Below are positions 26,019-33,636 of a stretch of DNA of 64,000 nt, piece by piece. Position numbers and translations under genes: made by a program. The notes beneath the pieces are model-generated. The model was not told the origin of the DNA and did not search any database. It worked only from the letters and a program-made list of their open reading frames with translations. Where the stretch lies: the NCBI GenBank assembly GCA_965652145.1, contig CBFGTV010000011.1, positions 1-64,000 on the forward strand. The letters run 5' to 3'. This DNA comes from CBFGTV01 sp965652145. Its GTDB lineage: Bacteria > Bacillota > Clostridia > Peptostreptococcales > Natronincolaceae. How positions within the stretch are numbered: the stretch's first letter is position 1; each line of letters begins with the position of its first letter.

Positions 26019-26849
26019 ATGGAGCTTCAGCAAAAATTAACCCAGCTAAAGGATATCTTGAAAAACCTTGAAGGTGCTGCCATCGCCTTTTCTGGAGGGG
26101 TAGATAGTACTTTTTTATTAAAGGTAGCCCATGATGTTTTAGGAGATCGAGTTATTGGCGTCACTGCCAGGTCATCCACCTACCCTGAAAGGGAGTTCAA
26201 GGAAGCCCAGCAATATGCCAGGGATTTTGGGGTAAAGCATGTGGTGATAGTTTCAGAGGAATTGGAGATTGATGGATTTTCAAAAAATCCCGTGAATCGC
26301 TGCTATTATTGTAAGCATGAGCTATTTACCAAAGTGCGATCAGTGGCCCAGGAGCATGGTCTAAAGCACGTATTGGACGGCTCAAATTTTGATGATCTTT
26401 CAGATTACCGGCCCGGTATGCATGCTGCCTCGGAATTGAAGGTGATCAGCCCCCTTAAGGAAGCCCAGCTAACCAAGGATGATATTCGCCAATTATCAAA
26501 GGAAATGGGTATTCCCACCTGGAATAAGCCTGCCTTTGCCTGTCTTTCTTCCCGATTCCCCTACGGCAATGAAATAACCATGGAAAAGCTGAAAATGGTA
26601 GAGCTGGCAGAACAATACTTACTGGATCTAGGCTTTAAGCAAATTCGAGTACGACATCATGAGAAAATTGCCCGTATTGAGGTGGCGAAGGGCGAACGGG
26701 TACGATTTTTTGATCTGGACCTGATGGATCAGGTTGGCACCTATATGCGGGAAATTGGTTTTGATTATGTTACCCTGGATCTATTGGGGTATCGTACAGG
26801 CAGTATGAACGAGGTTCTAACAGAGGAATCAAAGATACTCAATGCATAA
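26019..26849 (+). CDS. larE: ATP-dependent sacrificial sulfur transferase LarE
   Basis: LarE supplies sulfur for the nickel-pincer cofactor of lactate racemase-type enzymes. 276 residues with an N-type ATP-pyrophosphatase domain: PP-loop SGGVDS at residues 25-30, CYYCKHELF at 95-103, and Cys175 in PAFACLSSRFPYG, which matches the sacrificial Cys of characterised LarE. RVRHHEKIARIEV follows. The start follows AAAGGAGGATTAAAAAT, and TTGAAT-17-TAAGCT at 25940-25968 is a weak promoter candidate. No larA, larB or larC is present in the window. PP-loop relatives act in other pathways, so the substrate is inferred from similarity to LarE. Confidence 0.88.
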   Translation: MELQQKLTQLKDILKNLEGAAIAFSGGVDSTFLLKVAHDVLGDRVIGVTARSSTYPEREFKEAQQYARDFGVKHVVIVSEELEIDGFSKNPVNRCYYCKHELFTKVRSVAQEHGLKHVLDGSNFDDLSDYRPGMHAASELKVISPLKEAQLTKDDIRQLSKEMGIPTWNKPAFACLSSRFPYGNEITMEKLKMVELAEQYLLDLGFKQIRVRHHEKIARIEVAKGERVRFFDLDLMDQVGTYMREIGFDYVTLDLLGYRTGSMNEVLTEESKILNA

Positions 26850-26872
26850 TTGTAAAGATTCAGCTGTTTTAG

Positions 26873-26907
26873 AAAAGTGGTCTCCTTGCAGGGAGACCAC
26901 TTTTTTT
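26873..26907. terminator. Terminator downstream of larE
   Basis: AAAAGTGGTCTCC and GGGAGACCACTTTTTTT around a TTGCA loop form a stem of more than ten pairs with a T7 run on the plus strand. It lies between convergent larE and the ABC permease gene, and the A run lets it work on the minus strand as well. Confidence 0.92.
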
Positions 26908-26923
26908 CAATGGGAATTTTCTC

Positions 26924-28600
26924 TTATGCCTCAAGTCTTTGATATTTTTTATCGGCTAATCTATAGAGCATGGAAAGGCCAATAATAGATAATCCCAGTA
27001 TAATTAAAGCAAAAATCAGATAAATCACCAATGGTGACACATTGGTTTTTAATAGCAGCCTTGTTAACAGGAAGCACAGCAATAGGAAGGCTGCTGTGGC
27101 CAGCATATGAAAGAAAACATTTAAGTTCTGTTTAACAGCCTCCTGAGGATTGGTCCATTCAAGCTTTGGCCTAATTAAATCAATGATGATTCCCACCAGT
27201 ATCATCAGGAATGATCCTAAAAAGCTAAGGATTAAAATTATCAAGGTCTCTTGCAGGGGAAGCCTGAAAACTACGACCAACGCAATCAGGCTGGCAAAGA
27301 TTGTTATACAATTGATGGCCAGGGAATGGAGCAGCTTACCCTTTATTTGGCTCCTTGGTGCCATGGGAATCATTTTTGAAATCCAAAAATCCTTCCCCTC
27401 CCTTGAAATGGTAGTGGCCGCCACCACATTCATGCTGCTGCTGAAAATAATAAAGGCACTGGCAATCAGTACAAGATAGATTGGGGGGATACTGTGTACC
27501 AGCATTAGCATCTGTTGAAAACCCTCCTGCTGTCCGCTGAAAAGAACTAAAATAATCATAATTGGCCCAAGGATGGCTCCTATCAGGCCATTCAACACAT
27601 AGACAGGGGTCCTTAGCATCAATCTCCACTCTCTCCAAAAGATAGCCATCACAGGACTTTTGCTTTGATTGTATTTTTTATTGATCTCCTCTGACGTTAA
27701 GACTTTGCGATTTCGATTTGTTTCCTGGCCTGAAAGAAGACCTCGATAAAAAATTAAGTTGCTAATCCAGAGCAGGAATAAAAACAATAATGCAGAAGCC
27801 AACATAAAAAGGGCTAAGTAGCCAAGGCCCATTGCTCCATCCTGGGTAATGCCCAGGGTCGCCCAGATGCTGGGAGGAAACCGTTGGCCCACCAGCTTTA
27901 TTAAGTCCATCTGACCGCTTAAGAGCCTTTGAAAATAGGCTTGATCCATCCCCTCTAGTCGATTACCAACAAAGAGATTAAAGCCCATGGCAAAAAGAAA
28001 TACTGCAATCCCCCCTAATACGGCCAGAAGATCCTTACGCTTTTTCAGATTAATAAAGCGCATCAATATGACCACTATAAGGGTTGCCAGCACCAGGGGC
28101 AGCACTGGGGAGGCTAAGGCCACCAACAGTCCCTTGATCCAATAGATAATCCCTTGATTGGTTCCCCTGCCGTAGATCCATAGGGGCGGCAGCAAAATAG
28201 GGAGCAGGGTTAAATATTCATAAAACATAATCCCGACAAATTTGCTTCCTAAAACCTCATAGGGTCGTAGGGGCAAAGGCACCAAAAGGTCTAGATCCTG
28301 CGAAAAATAAAACACACTCATTACGTAGAAAAATCCAAATAACAAAACCAGTATCTGGGCTGCAAGAAAGGAAATCGTAATTACCAGCTCCGGTTGATTT
28401 AATTGACTGGCAGCAAAGTAAATTTCATTCATTAAAACACTGTACAGGGCCATCAGGGAACCAATTCCAACTGCCACTGCGATTAAAACCAGGCCATAGT
28501 TCAACAGCTTTTTTTTGTTTGTTCTGGCTGAATACTTAATGGCAGAAATGCCAAGGTTTACCCGAAGGTTAGTTTTAATTAATGACAACATTCTATTCAT
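26924..28600 (-). CDS. ABC-2 type exporter, membrane subunit
   Basis: A 558-residue protein with about twelve membrane helices and no ATP-binding motifs. Hydrophilic segments around residues 225-250 (LEGMDQAYFQRLLSGQMDLI) and 300-320 separate two helix bundles. SREGKDFWISKMIPMAPRSQ is a conserved cytoplasmic segment in this permease type. The start overlaps the stop of the ATPase gene by eight bases, so the pair forms one exporter. Substrate unknown. Confidence 0.82.
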   Translation of the reverse strand: MNRMLSLIKTNLRVNLGISAIKYSARTNKKKLLNYGLVLIAVAVGIGSLMALYSVLMNEIYFAASQLNQPELVITISFLAAQILVLLFGFFYVMSVFYFSQDLDLLVPLPLRPYEVLGSKFVGIMFYEYLTLLPILLPPLWIYGRGTNQGIIYWIKGLLVALASPVLPLVLATLIVVILMRFINLKKRKDLLAVLGGIAVFLFAMGFNLFVGNRLEGMDQAYFQRLLSGQMDLIKLVGQRFPPSIWATLGITQDGAMGLGYLALFMLASALLFLFLLWISNLIFYRGLLSGQETNRNRKVLTSEEINKKYNQSKSPVMAIFWREWRLMLRTPVYVLNGLIGAILGPIMIILVLFSGQQEGFQQMLMLVHSIPPIYLVLIASAFIIFSSSMNVVAATTISREGKDFWISKMIPMAPRSQIKGKLLHSLAINCITIFASLIALVVVFRLPLQETLIILILSFLGSFLMILVGIIIDLIRPKLEWTNPQEAVKQNLNVFFHMLATAAFLLLCFLLTRLLLKTNVSPLVIYLIFALIILGLSIIGLSMLYRLADKKYQRLEA

Positions 28601-29318
28601 CTTCAGTCAACTCCAGGAAAATATTTTCCAGGGATTCGGCCTGATCTCCCTGCCTTAGCTCTTCAAGGGTACCAATGGCAATAAGCTTTCCCCGGTTAAT
28701 AATACCAATTCGGTCACAAAGCTTTTCTGCCACCTCTAACACGTGGGTGGAAAAGAAAACGGTGTTTCCCTGGTCACAATGCTCTCGCATCAGTATTTTA
28801 AGCTGATGGGCCGACTTAGGGTCTAATCCCACCAGGGGCTCATCCAAAATCCATAGGGCCGGGTTGTGAATTAATGCAGCAGTTAACACAATTTTCTGCT
28901 TCATCCCATGGGAGTAGCTTTTAATCAGGTCACCGGCCGCATCATTTAGTCCAAAGGTCTCAAGAAAATATTCCATCCGTTTTCTTCTGACCTCCTTTGA
29001 CACCCCATATACATCGGCGATAAAGTTAATATACTCGACCCCTGTTAATCGTTCATAGGCATTGGCACTATCGGGCACATAGCCAATATTAATCTTTGCA
29101 TTAATGGTGTCTTTTTGATTATCATAGCCTTTAATTTCTATTTTACCTCCATCTGGATTCAAAAGGCCCACCATCATCTTAATCGTAGTGGTTTTCCCAG
29201 CACCATTAGGGCCGAGGAAACCAAAAATTTCTCCGGGCTTTACATGAAGCGAGAGGTCATCAACTGCTTTAATTTTCCCCTTATTGTAGTTTTTGGTCAG
29301 GTGTTCGATTTTAACCAT
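28593..29318 (-). CDS. ABC transporter ATP-binding protein
   Basis: 241 residues from the ATG at 29318, preceded by AAGGAGGCAGGTAAG; the reading from 29339 lacks a site. Walker A GPNGAGKTTT, Q-loop region NIGYVPDSANAYERL, signature YSHGMKQKI, Walker B ALWILDEPLVGLDP and the switch His in FFSTHVLEVAEKL are all present. It energises the adjacent 558-residue permease. Confidence 0.93.
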   Translation of the reverse strand: MVKIEHLTKNYNKGKIKAVDDLSLHVKPGEIFGFLGPNGAGKTTTIKMMVGLLNPDGGKIEIKGYDNQKDTINAKINIGYVPDSANAYERLTGVEYINFIADVYGVSKEVRRKRMEYFLETFGLNDAAGDLIKSYSHGMKQKIVLTAALIHNPALWILDEPLVGLDPKSAHQLKILMREHCDQGNTVFFSTHVLEVAEKLCDRIGIINRGKLIAIGTLEELRQGDQAESLENIFLELTEDE

Positions 29319-29472
29319 CTTACCTGCCTCCTTAATCATTTTTAGATGCTATTCAATATTATAACGAAAAAATTAAAAATAAGTTTGTATCTATTATTTA
29401 TTATAGTCAAGCTCTGTGATATTTATTGGATTCAAATAAAAAATCCACAGAATATCAGCCACCATAATGTAA

Positions 29473-29514
29473 AGCTAGTACCCTGTGCCATTACAACGGC
29501 GCAGGGTACTAGCT
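29473..29514 (-). terminator. Long hairpin downstream of the gene beside agrD
   Basis: AGCTAGTACCCTG (29473-29485) pairs with CAGGGTACTAGCT (29502-29514), extended by TGCC/GGCG around an eight-base loop: about 17 pairs. On the minus strand it is followed by TTTACATTATGG, so it is a terminator with a weak T tail. It sits 11 bases after the stop codon at 29525. Confidence 0.7.
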
Positions 29515-29524
29515 GCTTTGTTAA

Positions 29525-29971
29525 CTAAAACTTCCTTGCAAAATGCCATCTTTTGAAATGATATATTTTAAATTCACTGGTAAATAGGGTTCCTGTATCA
29601 ATATCGATAATATAGGTATAATTGATTTCAGATATATTGGGCATCAGCGTAATATCCACATAATAAAGCCTTCTATTAAGATTAAAATGATTATCTTCGA
29701 AAAAATATCTCAGGTTCTTTTCATTATCCCATTTAATGCCCTCTGCAGCTGGGTATAGGCCTTCCGCTTTATAATAGGCTTTAATATTGGCATCTACCAT
29801 TTCATACTCTATAAGATACTTTTCATAGTTATAATCCTCAAACATAAAGTATATTGGCAAACTCATCCCCATCAGAATAACCAGAGCAAAGGTAAAGAAA
29901 ATCCGTTTTCCGGTGTATTTTGTTTGTTTAACAACAAATAAGTCTTCTAATTTACCTTTAATTTTTTCCAT
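29525..29971 (-). CDS. Single-span membrane protein near the agr locus
   Basis: 148 residues. A charged cytoplasmic N-terminus (MEKIKGKLEDLFVVKQTKYT) precedes one membrane helix at about residues 24-44 (FFTFALVILMGMSLPIYFMF) and a C-terminal domain, rich in Tyr and Asn, predicted to lie outside. NIKAYYKAEGLYPAAEG recalls the early part of pilin-like proteins, but the type IV pilin cleavage motif is missing. The start follows AAGGGGGATTGCG. It lies downstream of agrD, beyond a terminator, so cotranscription with agr is uncertain. Function unknown. Confidence 0.65.
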   Translation of the reverse strand: MEKIKGKLEDLFVVKQTKYTGKRIFFTFALVILMGMSLPIYFMFEDYNYEKYLIEYEMVDANIKAYYKAEGLYPAAEGIKWDNEKNLRYFFEDNHFNLNRRLYYVDITLMPNISEINYTYIIDIDTGTLFTSEFKIYHFKRWHFARKF

Positions 29972-30316
29972 CGCAATCCCCCTTAAACGATCATAGTTAC
30001 TTACTTTTCATTATAAACTATTTTTACTTGTATTTCCTTATATTTTTGGCAATAAGGATTGGAGGCTTTCAGTGTGATCGTTAATACATAGAAAATACCC
30101 ACCTTTACAGAATGCTAAAAAACAGGGTCTTTGAGGCGATGCTTTTAAGACCCTGTTTGATAACCATATCATCTATTCACAAAGCAACCAGTGCTTTTTA
30201 CACACTGGCTGTAAATTTTACTATACTGTACTATTTTTAATGCTTGCTTATAAATAATCCTTATTCCTTGTCCCTTTCTTTTACCCGTTGAATCACCTAT
30301 GAATGTCTATTTACAA
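29972..30316. other. Non-coding stretch after agrD with two hairpins
   Basis: 345 bases with no plausible gene. On the minus strand, after the agrD stop, there is first a CCAGTG/CACTGG hairpin (30188-30208) followed by TTGCTTTG, then the stronger hairpin at 30113-30158. The stretch nearest the following gene is AT-rich and may contain its promoter. Confidence 0.5.
30113..30158 (-). terminator. Terminator of the agrBD unit
   Basis: AAACAGGGTCTT (30120-30131) and AAGACCCTGTTT (30147-30158) form a perfect 12-pair stem. On the minus strand it is followed by TTTTTTAGC. The distance to the agrD stop is about 160 bases, leaving a long 3' untranslated region. Confidence 0.85.
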
Positions 30317-30436
30317 CTATTTAATTAGCTTTTTGGGTACTTGAGGCTGATAAAAAAACATAAAGCAGTTGGTAGAAACATTAAAGTTCACTAATCCTTC
30401 AGCGGCCATAGCCAAACCATTAAATAACAGTTTCAT
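30317..30436 (-). CDS. agrD: AgrD-like autoinducer peptide precursor (39 residues)
   Basis: This very short gene was found by translating the bases after agrB. It starts MKLLFNGLAMAAEGL, an amphipathic leader, then carries the core and tail STNCFMFFYQPQVPKKL and ends LIK. A Cys followed by four residues and then a Q-P-x-x-P tail is the clostridial AgrD layout; the Clostridium perfringens precursor has CLWFT followed by HQPEEP. By analogy the mature signal would be a five-residue thiolactone ring, Cys24 to Phe28 (CFMFF), with a short N-terminal tail. AGGAGGAGT lies five bases before the ATG, and the gene overlaps the agrB end by 17 bases. The tail is basic (KK), whereas many AgrD tails are acidic. 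Ring size and tail length are predicted. Confidence 0.88.
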   Translation of the reverse strand: MKLLFNGLAMAAEGLVNFNVSTNCFMFFYQPQVPKKLIK

Positions 30437-31034
30437 TTTTACTCCTCCTCATCAATTGTTTAATTTTACTTACCTTTATTAAGGTCAACGCTTCAATTAA
30501 GAAGCCCAAGGATGCAATGACTGAATGATATTGAAATGTTGGTATGAGTATAGAACTAATCAAAATCAGTATGCTGCCTATGGTAATAACCATAATGCTT
30601 CTATGACGATTTTTTCTCTTTTCCGATTCAGAAAGGGGCTTATTTGGTGAATCAATAGGTGAAAATAATAGGACCATTATATTTGAAAGAATAAGGATCA
30701 TTGATAGAGTTAAAACTACTGAACTATAACCAATCATTAAGCTGCTCAGCCAAATGCTTCCATATACTAAGACAACGGTTACAGCAAAACATTTAAAGTA
30801 TGAATGGGCATGGACACCACCTGCAAAAATTCGCAATAAACCAAAGGACAAGACGAAAATAACGGTTTCCGTCAAATACCCTGTTACCATCCCCAATATA
30901 ACAAGACCGGTTCCCTTTAATATCATCGAGAGTAAAAGCTGAAAACCATAGCTGTATACCTCTTTGTCTTCCAGGGTTATAATCTTTTCTTTTATTAATT
31001 TGTCTGCCAATTTAACAGAGGCTTGTTCAATCAT
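30420..31034 (-). CDS. agrB: AgrB-type accessory gene regulator protease
   Basis: A membrane cysteine endopeptidase that cleaves AgrD and helps form the thiolactone signal. 204 residues with five to six membrane helices. Catalytic residues are His75 and Cys82 in FAGGVHAHSYFKCFAVT, matching the His/Cys spacing of Staphylococcus aureus AgrB. The ATG at 31034 follows AAAGGGTGATCAAA; an upstream GTG at 31043 would overlap that site. It is separated from the upstream kinase gene by a terminator and has its own promoter candidate. It overlaps agrD. Confidence 0.94.
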   Translation of the reverse strand: MIEQASVKLADKLIKEKIITLEDKEVYSYGFQLLLSMILKGTGLVILGMVTGYLTETVIFVLSFGLLRIFAGGVHAHSYFKCFAVTVVLVYGSIWLSSLMIGYSSVVLTLSMILILSNIMVLLFSPIDSPNKPLSESEKRKNRHRSIMVITIGSILILISSILIPTFQYHSVIASLGFLIEALTLIKVSKIKQLMRRSKNETVI

Positions 31035-31062
31035 TTTGATCACCCTTTTTTAAGGTAATTGT

Positions 31063-31142
31063 ATTATACAAAATATACCATTCCTTACGAAATCCTGCAA
31101 CCTCCTTTGCAAAAGTGGTCGTTTTTTTGTCATAATTGACAA
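31063..31142 (-). promoter_or_regulatory. Promoter region of agrBD with an upstream palindrome
   Basis: A perfect TATAAT (-10) lies at 31063-31068 on the minus strand, 29 bases before the agrB start; the -35 region (TTCGTA) is poor, as expected for an activated promoter. About 60 bases further upstream is a perfect palindrome, TTGTCA-TAAT-TGACAA (31127-31142). Activation by the LytTR regulator encoded upstream is inferred; no clear LytTR direct repeats were identified. Confidence 0.4.
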
Positions 31143-31155
31143 GGCTTTTTCTTTA

Positions 31156-31191
31156 CGATAAAAATAACCAGTTATTCCGGTCTACTGGTTA
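31156..31191 (-). terminator. Terminator overlapping the kinase stop codon
   Basis: TAACCAGT (31165-31172) and ACTGGTTA (31184-31191) form a stem, followed on the minus strand by TTTTTATCG. The stem includes the last codons and stop of the sensor kinase gene, so it separates the regulator-kinase transcript from agrBD. Confidence 0.75.
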
Positions 31192-32485
31192 CTAAAGGAA
31201 GGGCAATCTTTACCTTAAATTCATCACCTACATCCTCTATGTTAATAATACCGTTATTCTTTTTGACAATCTGCTGTATATTATATAGTCCAAAGCCATG
31301 GTCCTTACGATTTACCTTACTGGTAAAGCGTTTTGTTTTCTGTAGTACCTCCTGGCTAGTTTTATTGTTAATAATTTTAATGATCAGCATGTCTTTATTT
31401 GTATTGATTTCAAGATAAATTCTTCTTTTCTCCTTTTCGATTTTTTGACAGGCCTCAATGGCATTATCGATTAAATTTCCTAATATCACGGTGATATCTA
31501 TGTCTTTAATTGTTAAGCGAAAGGGCAGGTCTATGGAATAATCAAAGGCTATATTATTGCTTTTTACTCTTTCATTTTTAATATTAATTAATGCAGTAAT
31601 AACGGGATTTTGATTATCTGCCACATCATTGACGGCTGCCACCTCGTCGGTTAATGATAGAATGTACTTTTTAGCCTCGTCATATTTTTCAAGCTGTATT
31701 AGCCCCAGTAGGGTACTGATAAAATTGTTAAAGTCATGCCTTTGGGCCTTCATGGTGTTAACCATTTCTTCAATATTTTTGGTATAGAAAAAATGATTAC
31801 GATATTCCTTTTCCCGCATTTTCCAGGCTGTTTCATTTTGACTGTACTCAATTAAGCGCCCTATTATCACCAGCATTAAAAAATTAAATAGCAAGGCTCC
31901 TGATCCCATTCCTATAATATAAAACATTTCGTGTCCTGCCAGGTCATCAACAAAGCTATAGAAGGTAAAGGCCATAAAAATTATGATTAGGTTAAATAAT
32001 AGCAGCAATATAATGGTGTAATATTGATTCCTTTTAATTTCTCCAAATACCCTCAGTTTAAAACAAGTATACCTGGCCAGTAAAAAGAATACCGTTTTTG
32101 AAATCATAATTCCCATTAATCTAAAGCCATTGTGTTCAAGCAGCATGGCAGTTGGAACCTTCAAGATAAAGGACATGGCACCTCCGGTTACCAGCTCGAT
32201 AATTCCCATTAAAGTCATGGCTATGATGGTAATTAACGTTACCCTGATAAATTGTCCCTCAACTAAAATGTACAATATACAGGAGGCGGTGATAAACATA
32301 AATATAAAACCTTTAAAGTCAGCCAATCCCAGAGCAAGATTGATATAGGAGTTGATAAAGCACTGGACTAAAACCGCCGTATAGAAAAAGACTCTCTTTC
32401 CTTTACATTCCACCATTTCACTGACAAAGTAATAGATTAAAAAAGCATCAGCAAAATTTGTTACAAGTAAAACAAAATACTCCAT
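31172..32485 (-). CDS. agrC: AgrC-like sensor histidine kinase
   Basis: 437 residues from the ATG at 32485, which follows GGGGGAGACC; a longer reading from 32575 overlaps the regulator gene and is rejected. Residues 1-212 form six or seven membrane helices, the probable peptide-signal receptor. A coiled linker precedes the HPK10-type dimerisation motif, with His250 in MKAQRHDFNNFISTLLGL. The GHKL ATPase part has the N-box ILGNLIDNAIEACQK and the G-box DHGFGLYNIQQIV. Order and context with agrB/agrD make this the receptor for the local peptide. It lies ten bases after the response regulator gene. Confidence 0.9.
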   Translation of the reverse strand: MEYFVLLVTNFADAFLIYYFVSEMVECKGKRVFFYTAVLVQCFINSYINLALGLADFKGFIFMFITASCILYILVEGQFIRVTLITIIAMTLMGIIELVTGGAMSFILKVPTAMLLEHNGFRLMGIMISKTVFFLLARYTCFKLRVFGEIKRNQYYTIILLLLFNLIIIFMAFTFYSFVDDLAGHEMFYIIGMGSGALLFNFLMLVIIGRLIEYSQNETAWKMREKEYRNHFFYTKNIEEMVNTMKAQRHDFNNFISTLLGLIQLEKYDEAKKYILSLTDEVAAVNDVADNQNPVITALINIKNERVKSNNIAFDYSIDLPFRLTIKDIDITVILGNLIDNAIEACQKIEKEKRRIYLEINTNKDMLIIKIINNKTSQEVLQKTKRFTSKVNRKDHGFGLYNIQQIVKKNNGIINIEDVGDEFKVKIALPLVTSRPE

Positions 32486-32495
32486 GGTCTCCCCC

Positions 32496-33224
32496 CTATT
32501 CCCTAAATAGCTTCTTCTCAATGGCAAGAAGAACATTTTTCTTAAATCTTCTACTGACAGGAAGACTATCATCATATCCCTTTAAATAAATTATGTTGCC
32601 TGCAAGTCTCGAAACGCGATTCAGGTTAATGATAAACCCCTGGTGACATTGAATAAAATCTTCAGGATTTAATTCCTCCAATAACTGTTTTGTAGTGGCA
32701 AAATATTCGTAGCTGCCTGTAGTGGTATTGACAACTATTTTTCTTTGCTTTTTCTCAAAATATATAATTTCGTCTGTGTTTAAATAATGTAGTTGATCCT
32801 TTGCCTTAAAAACGAAGCTTTTCTTTTTTTCTTTTTGATATAATCTTATTTCAGCCAGCCTTTTGATTAATTGCTCCATTAGCTTGTTGAATCGCTCATT
32901 GGTAATCGGTTTTATCAGGTAGTGAAAGCTCTGGATTTCAAAGGCCTCCAAGGCATATTCCTTATACCCCGTTAAATATACCAAAAGCACCCGTTTATCT
33001 AATTCTCTTATTTTTCTCCCTATTTCGATTCCATTAAGTCCCCCCATCTCTATGTCTAAAAAAACAATATCATAGTTTATTTTCTGAAAACCTTGGTATA
33101 GGTCTTCACCGTTATAATAGAGGTGATAGACTATCTTTTCTTGAAATTTAAAGGATTGTAAGTAGCTTGCTATTAATTCTACCTGTACTTTATTATCATC
33201 ACAAATGGCAATAGAAATTGACAA
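32496..33224 (-). CDS. agrA: AgrA-like LytTR response regulator
   Basis: 242 residues. The receiver domain (1-120) has the acidic pocket IAICDDN, phospho-acceptor Asp57 in DIVFLDIEMGGLNG, and the conserved Lys in FHYLIKPITNE. A LytTR DNA-binding domain follows (about 135-238), with YFEKKQRKIVV and FIQCHQGFIINLNRVSRL. The start is a TTG nine bases after GGGGG; no better ATG exists before the receiver. It is the first gene of the regulator-kinase transcript. It probably controls agrBD and other promoters. Confidence 0.9.
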   Translation of the reverse strand: MSISIAICDDNKVQVELIASYLQSFKFQEKIVYHLYYNGEDLYQGFQKINYDIVFLDIEMGGLNGIEIGRKIRELDKRVLLVYLTGYKEYALEAFEIQSFHYLIKPITNERFNKLMEQLIKRLAEIRLYQKEKKKSFVFKAKDQLHYLNTDEIIYFEKKQRKIVVNTTTGSYEYFATTKQLLEELNPEDFIQCHQGFIINLNRVSRLAGNIIYLKGYDDSLPVSRRFKKNVLLAIEKKLFRE

Positions 33225-33636
33225 TCAAAACGCCCCCTATAATTATGCTCTACTGGAAGTATTCTCCACAATTGCAGTATTTTCCTCTATTGCATTTCAT
33301 ATTACTTCATACTTTTCTTACGGGCTTCTGGCCGTTAAAATCAGCTTAATATTTATATTTTGACTTAACTCTATTTAAAAGTACAAAAAATATTTAATTT
33401 TTTTTACATAAAATTCCATAAACAAAAACCCCCTTATATAGATATAGACAGCTTTACAGCGCCCACTATAAGGGGAATGAATAAAGAACTTTATTAATTT
33501 AACAATTACCAAGCAATACATCTATATTTCATTTAATAATTTTTCTAACATTTTGTGCCTGTACTGCCTTTATATCTTTCACACCAGCCCTGTTTAAAGA
33601 CTGCCTCTTCTTTATTCGGAGCTTTTAATCCCCCGC
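33225..33636. other. 412-base intergenic region between the agr and efflux operons
   Basis: Very AT-rich, no gene seen. It holds the terminator at 33416-33475 serving the efflux operon, then the presumed promoter of the response regulator gene. Between 33250 and 33420 I saw no convincing -35/-10 pair, so how the regulator is transcribed is unresolved. Confidence 0.4.
33416..33475 (-). terminator. Terminator of the efflux operon
   Basis: CCCCTTATA (33430-33438) and TATAAGGGG (33467-33475) enclose a 28-base loop. On the minus strand the stem is followed by GTTTTTGTTTATGG. The long loop makes it weaker than others in the window. Confidence 0.55.

Noticed and set aside
29346..29528. A 60-codon plus-strand frame between the ABC ATPase gene and the 148-residue gene
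   Set aside because: It has no ribosome site and runs straight through the long hairpin at 29473-29514, so it is better explained as intergenic DNA.
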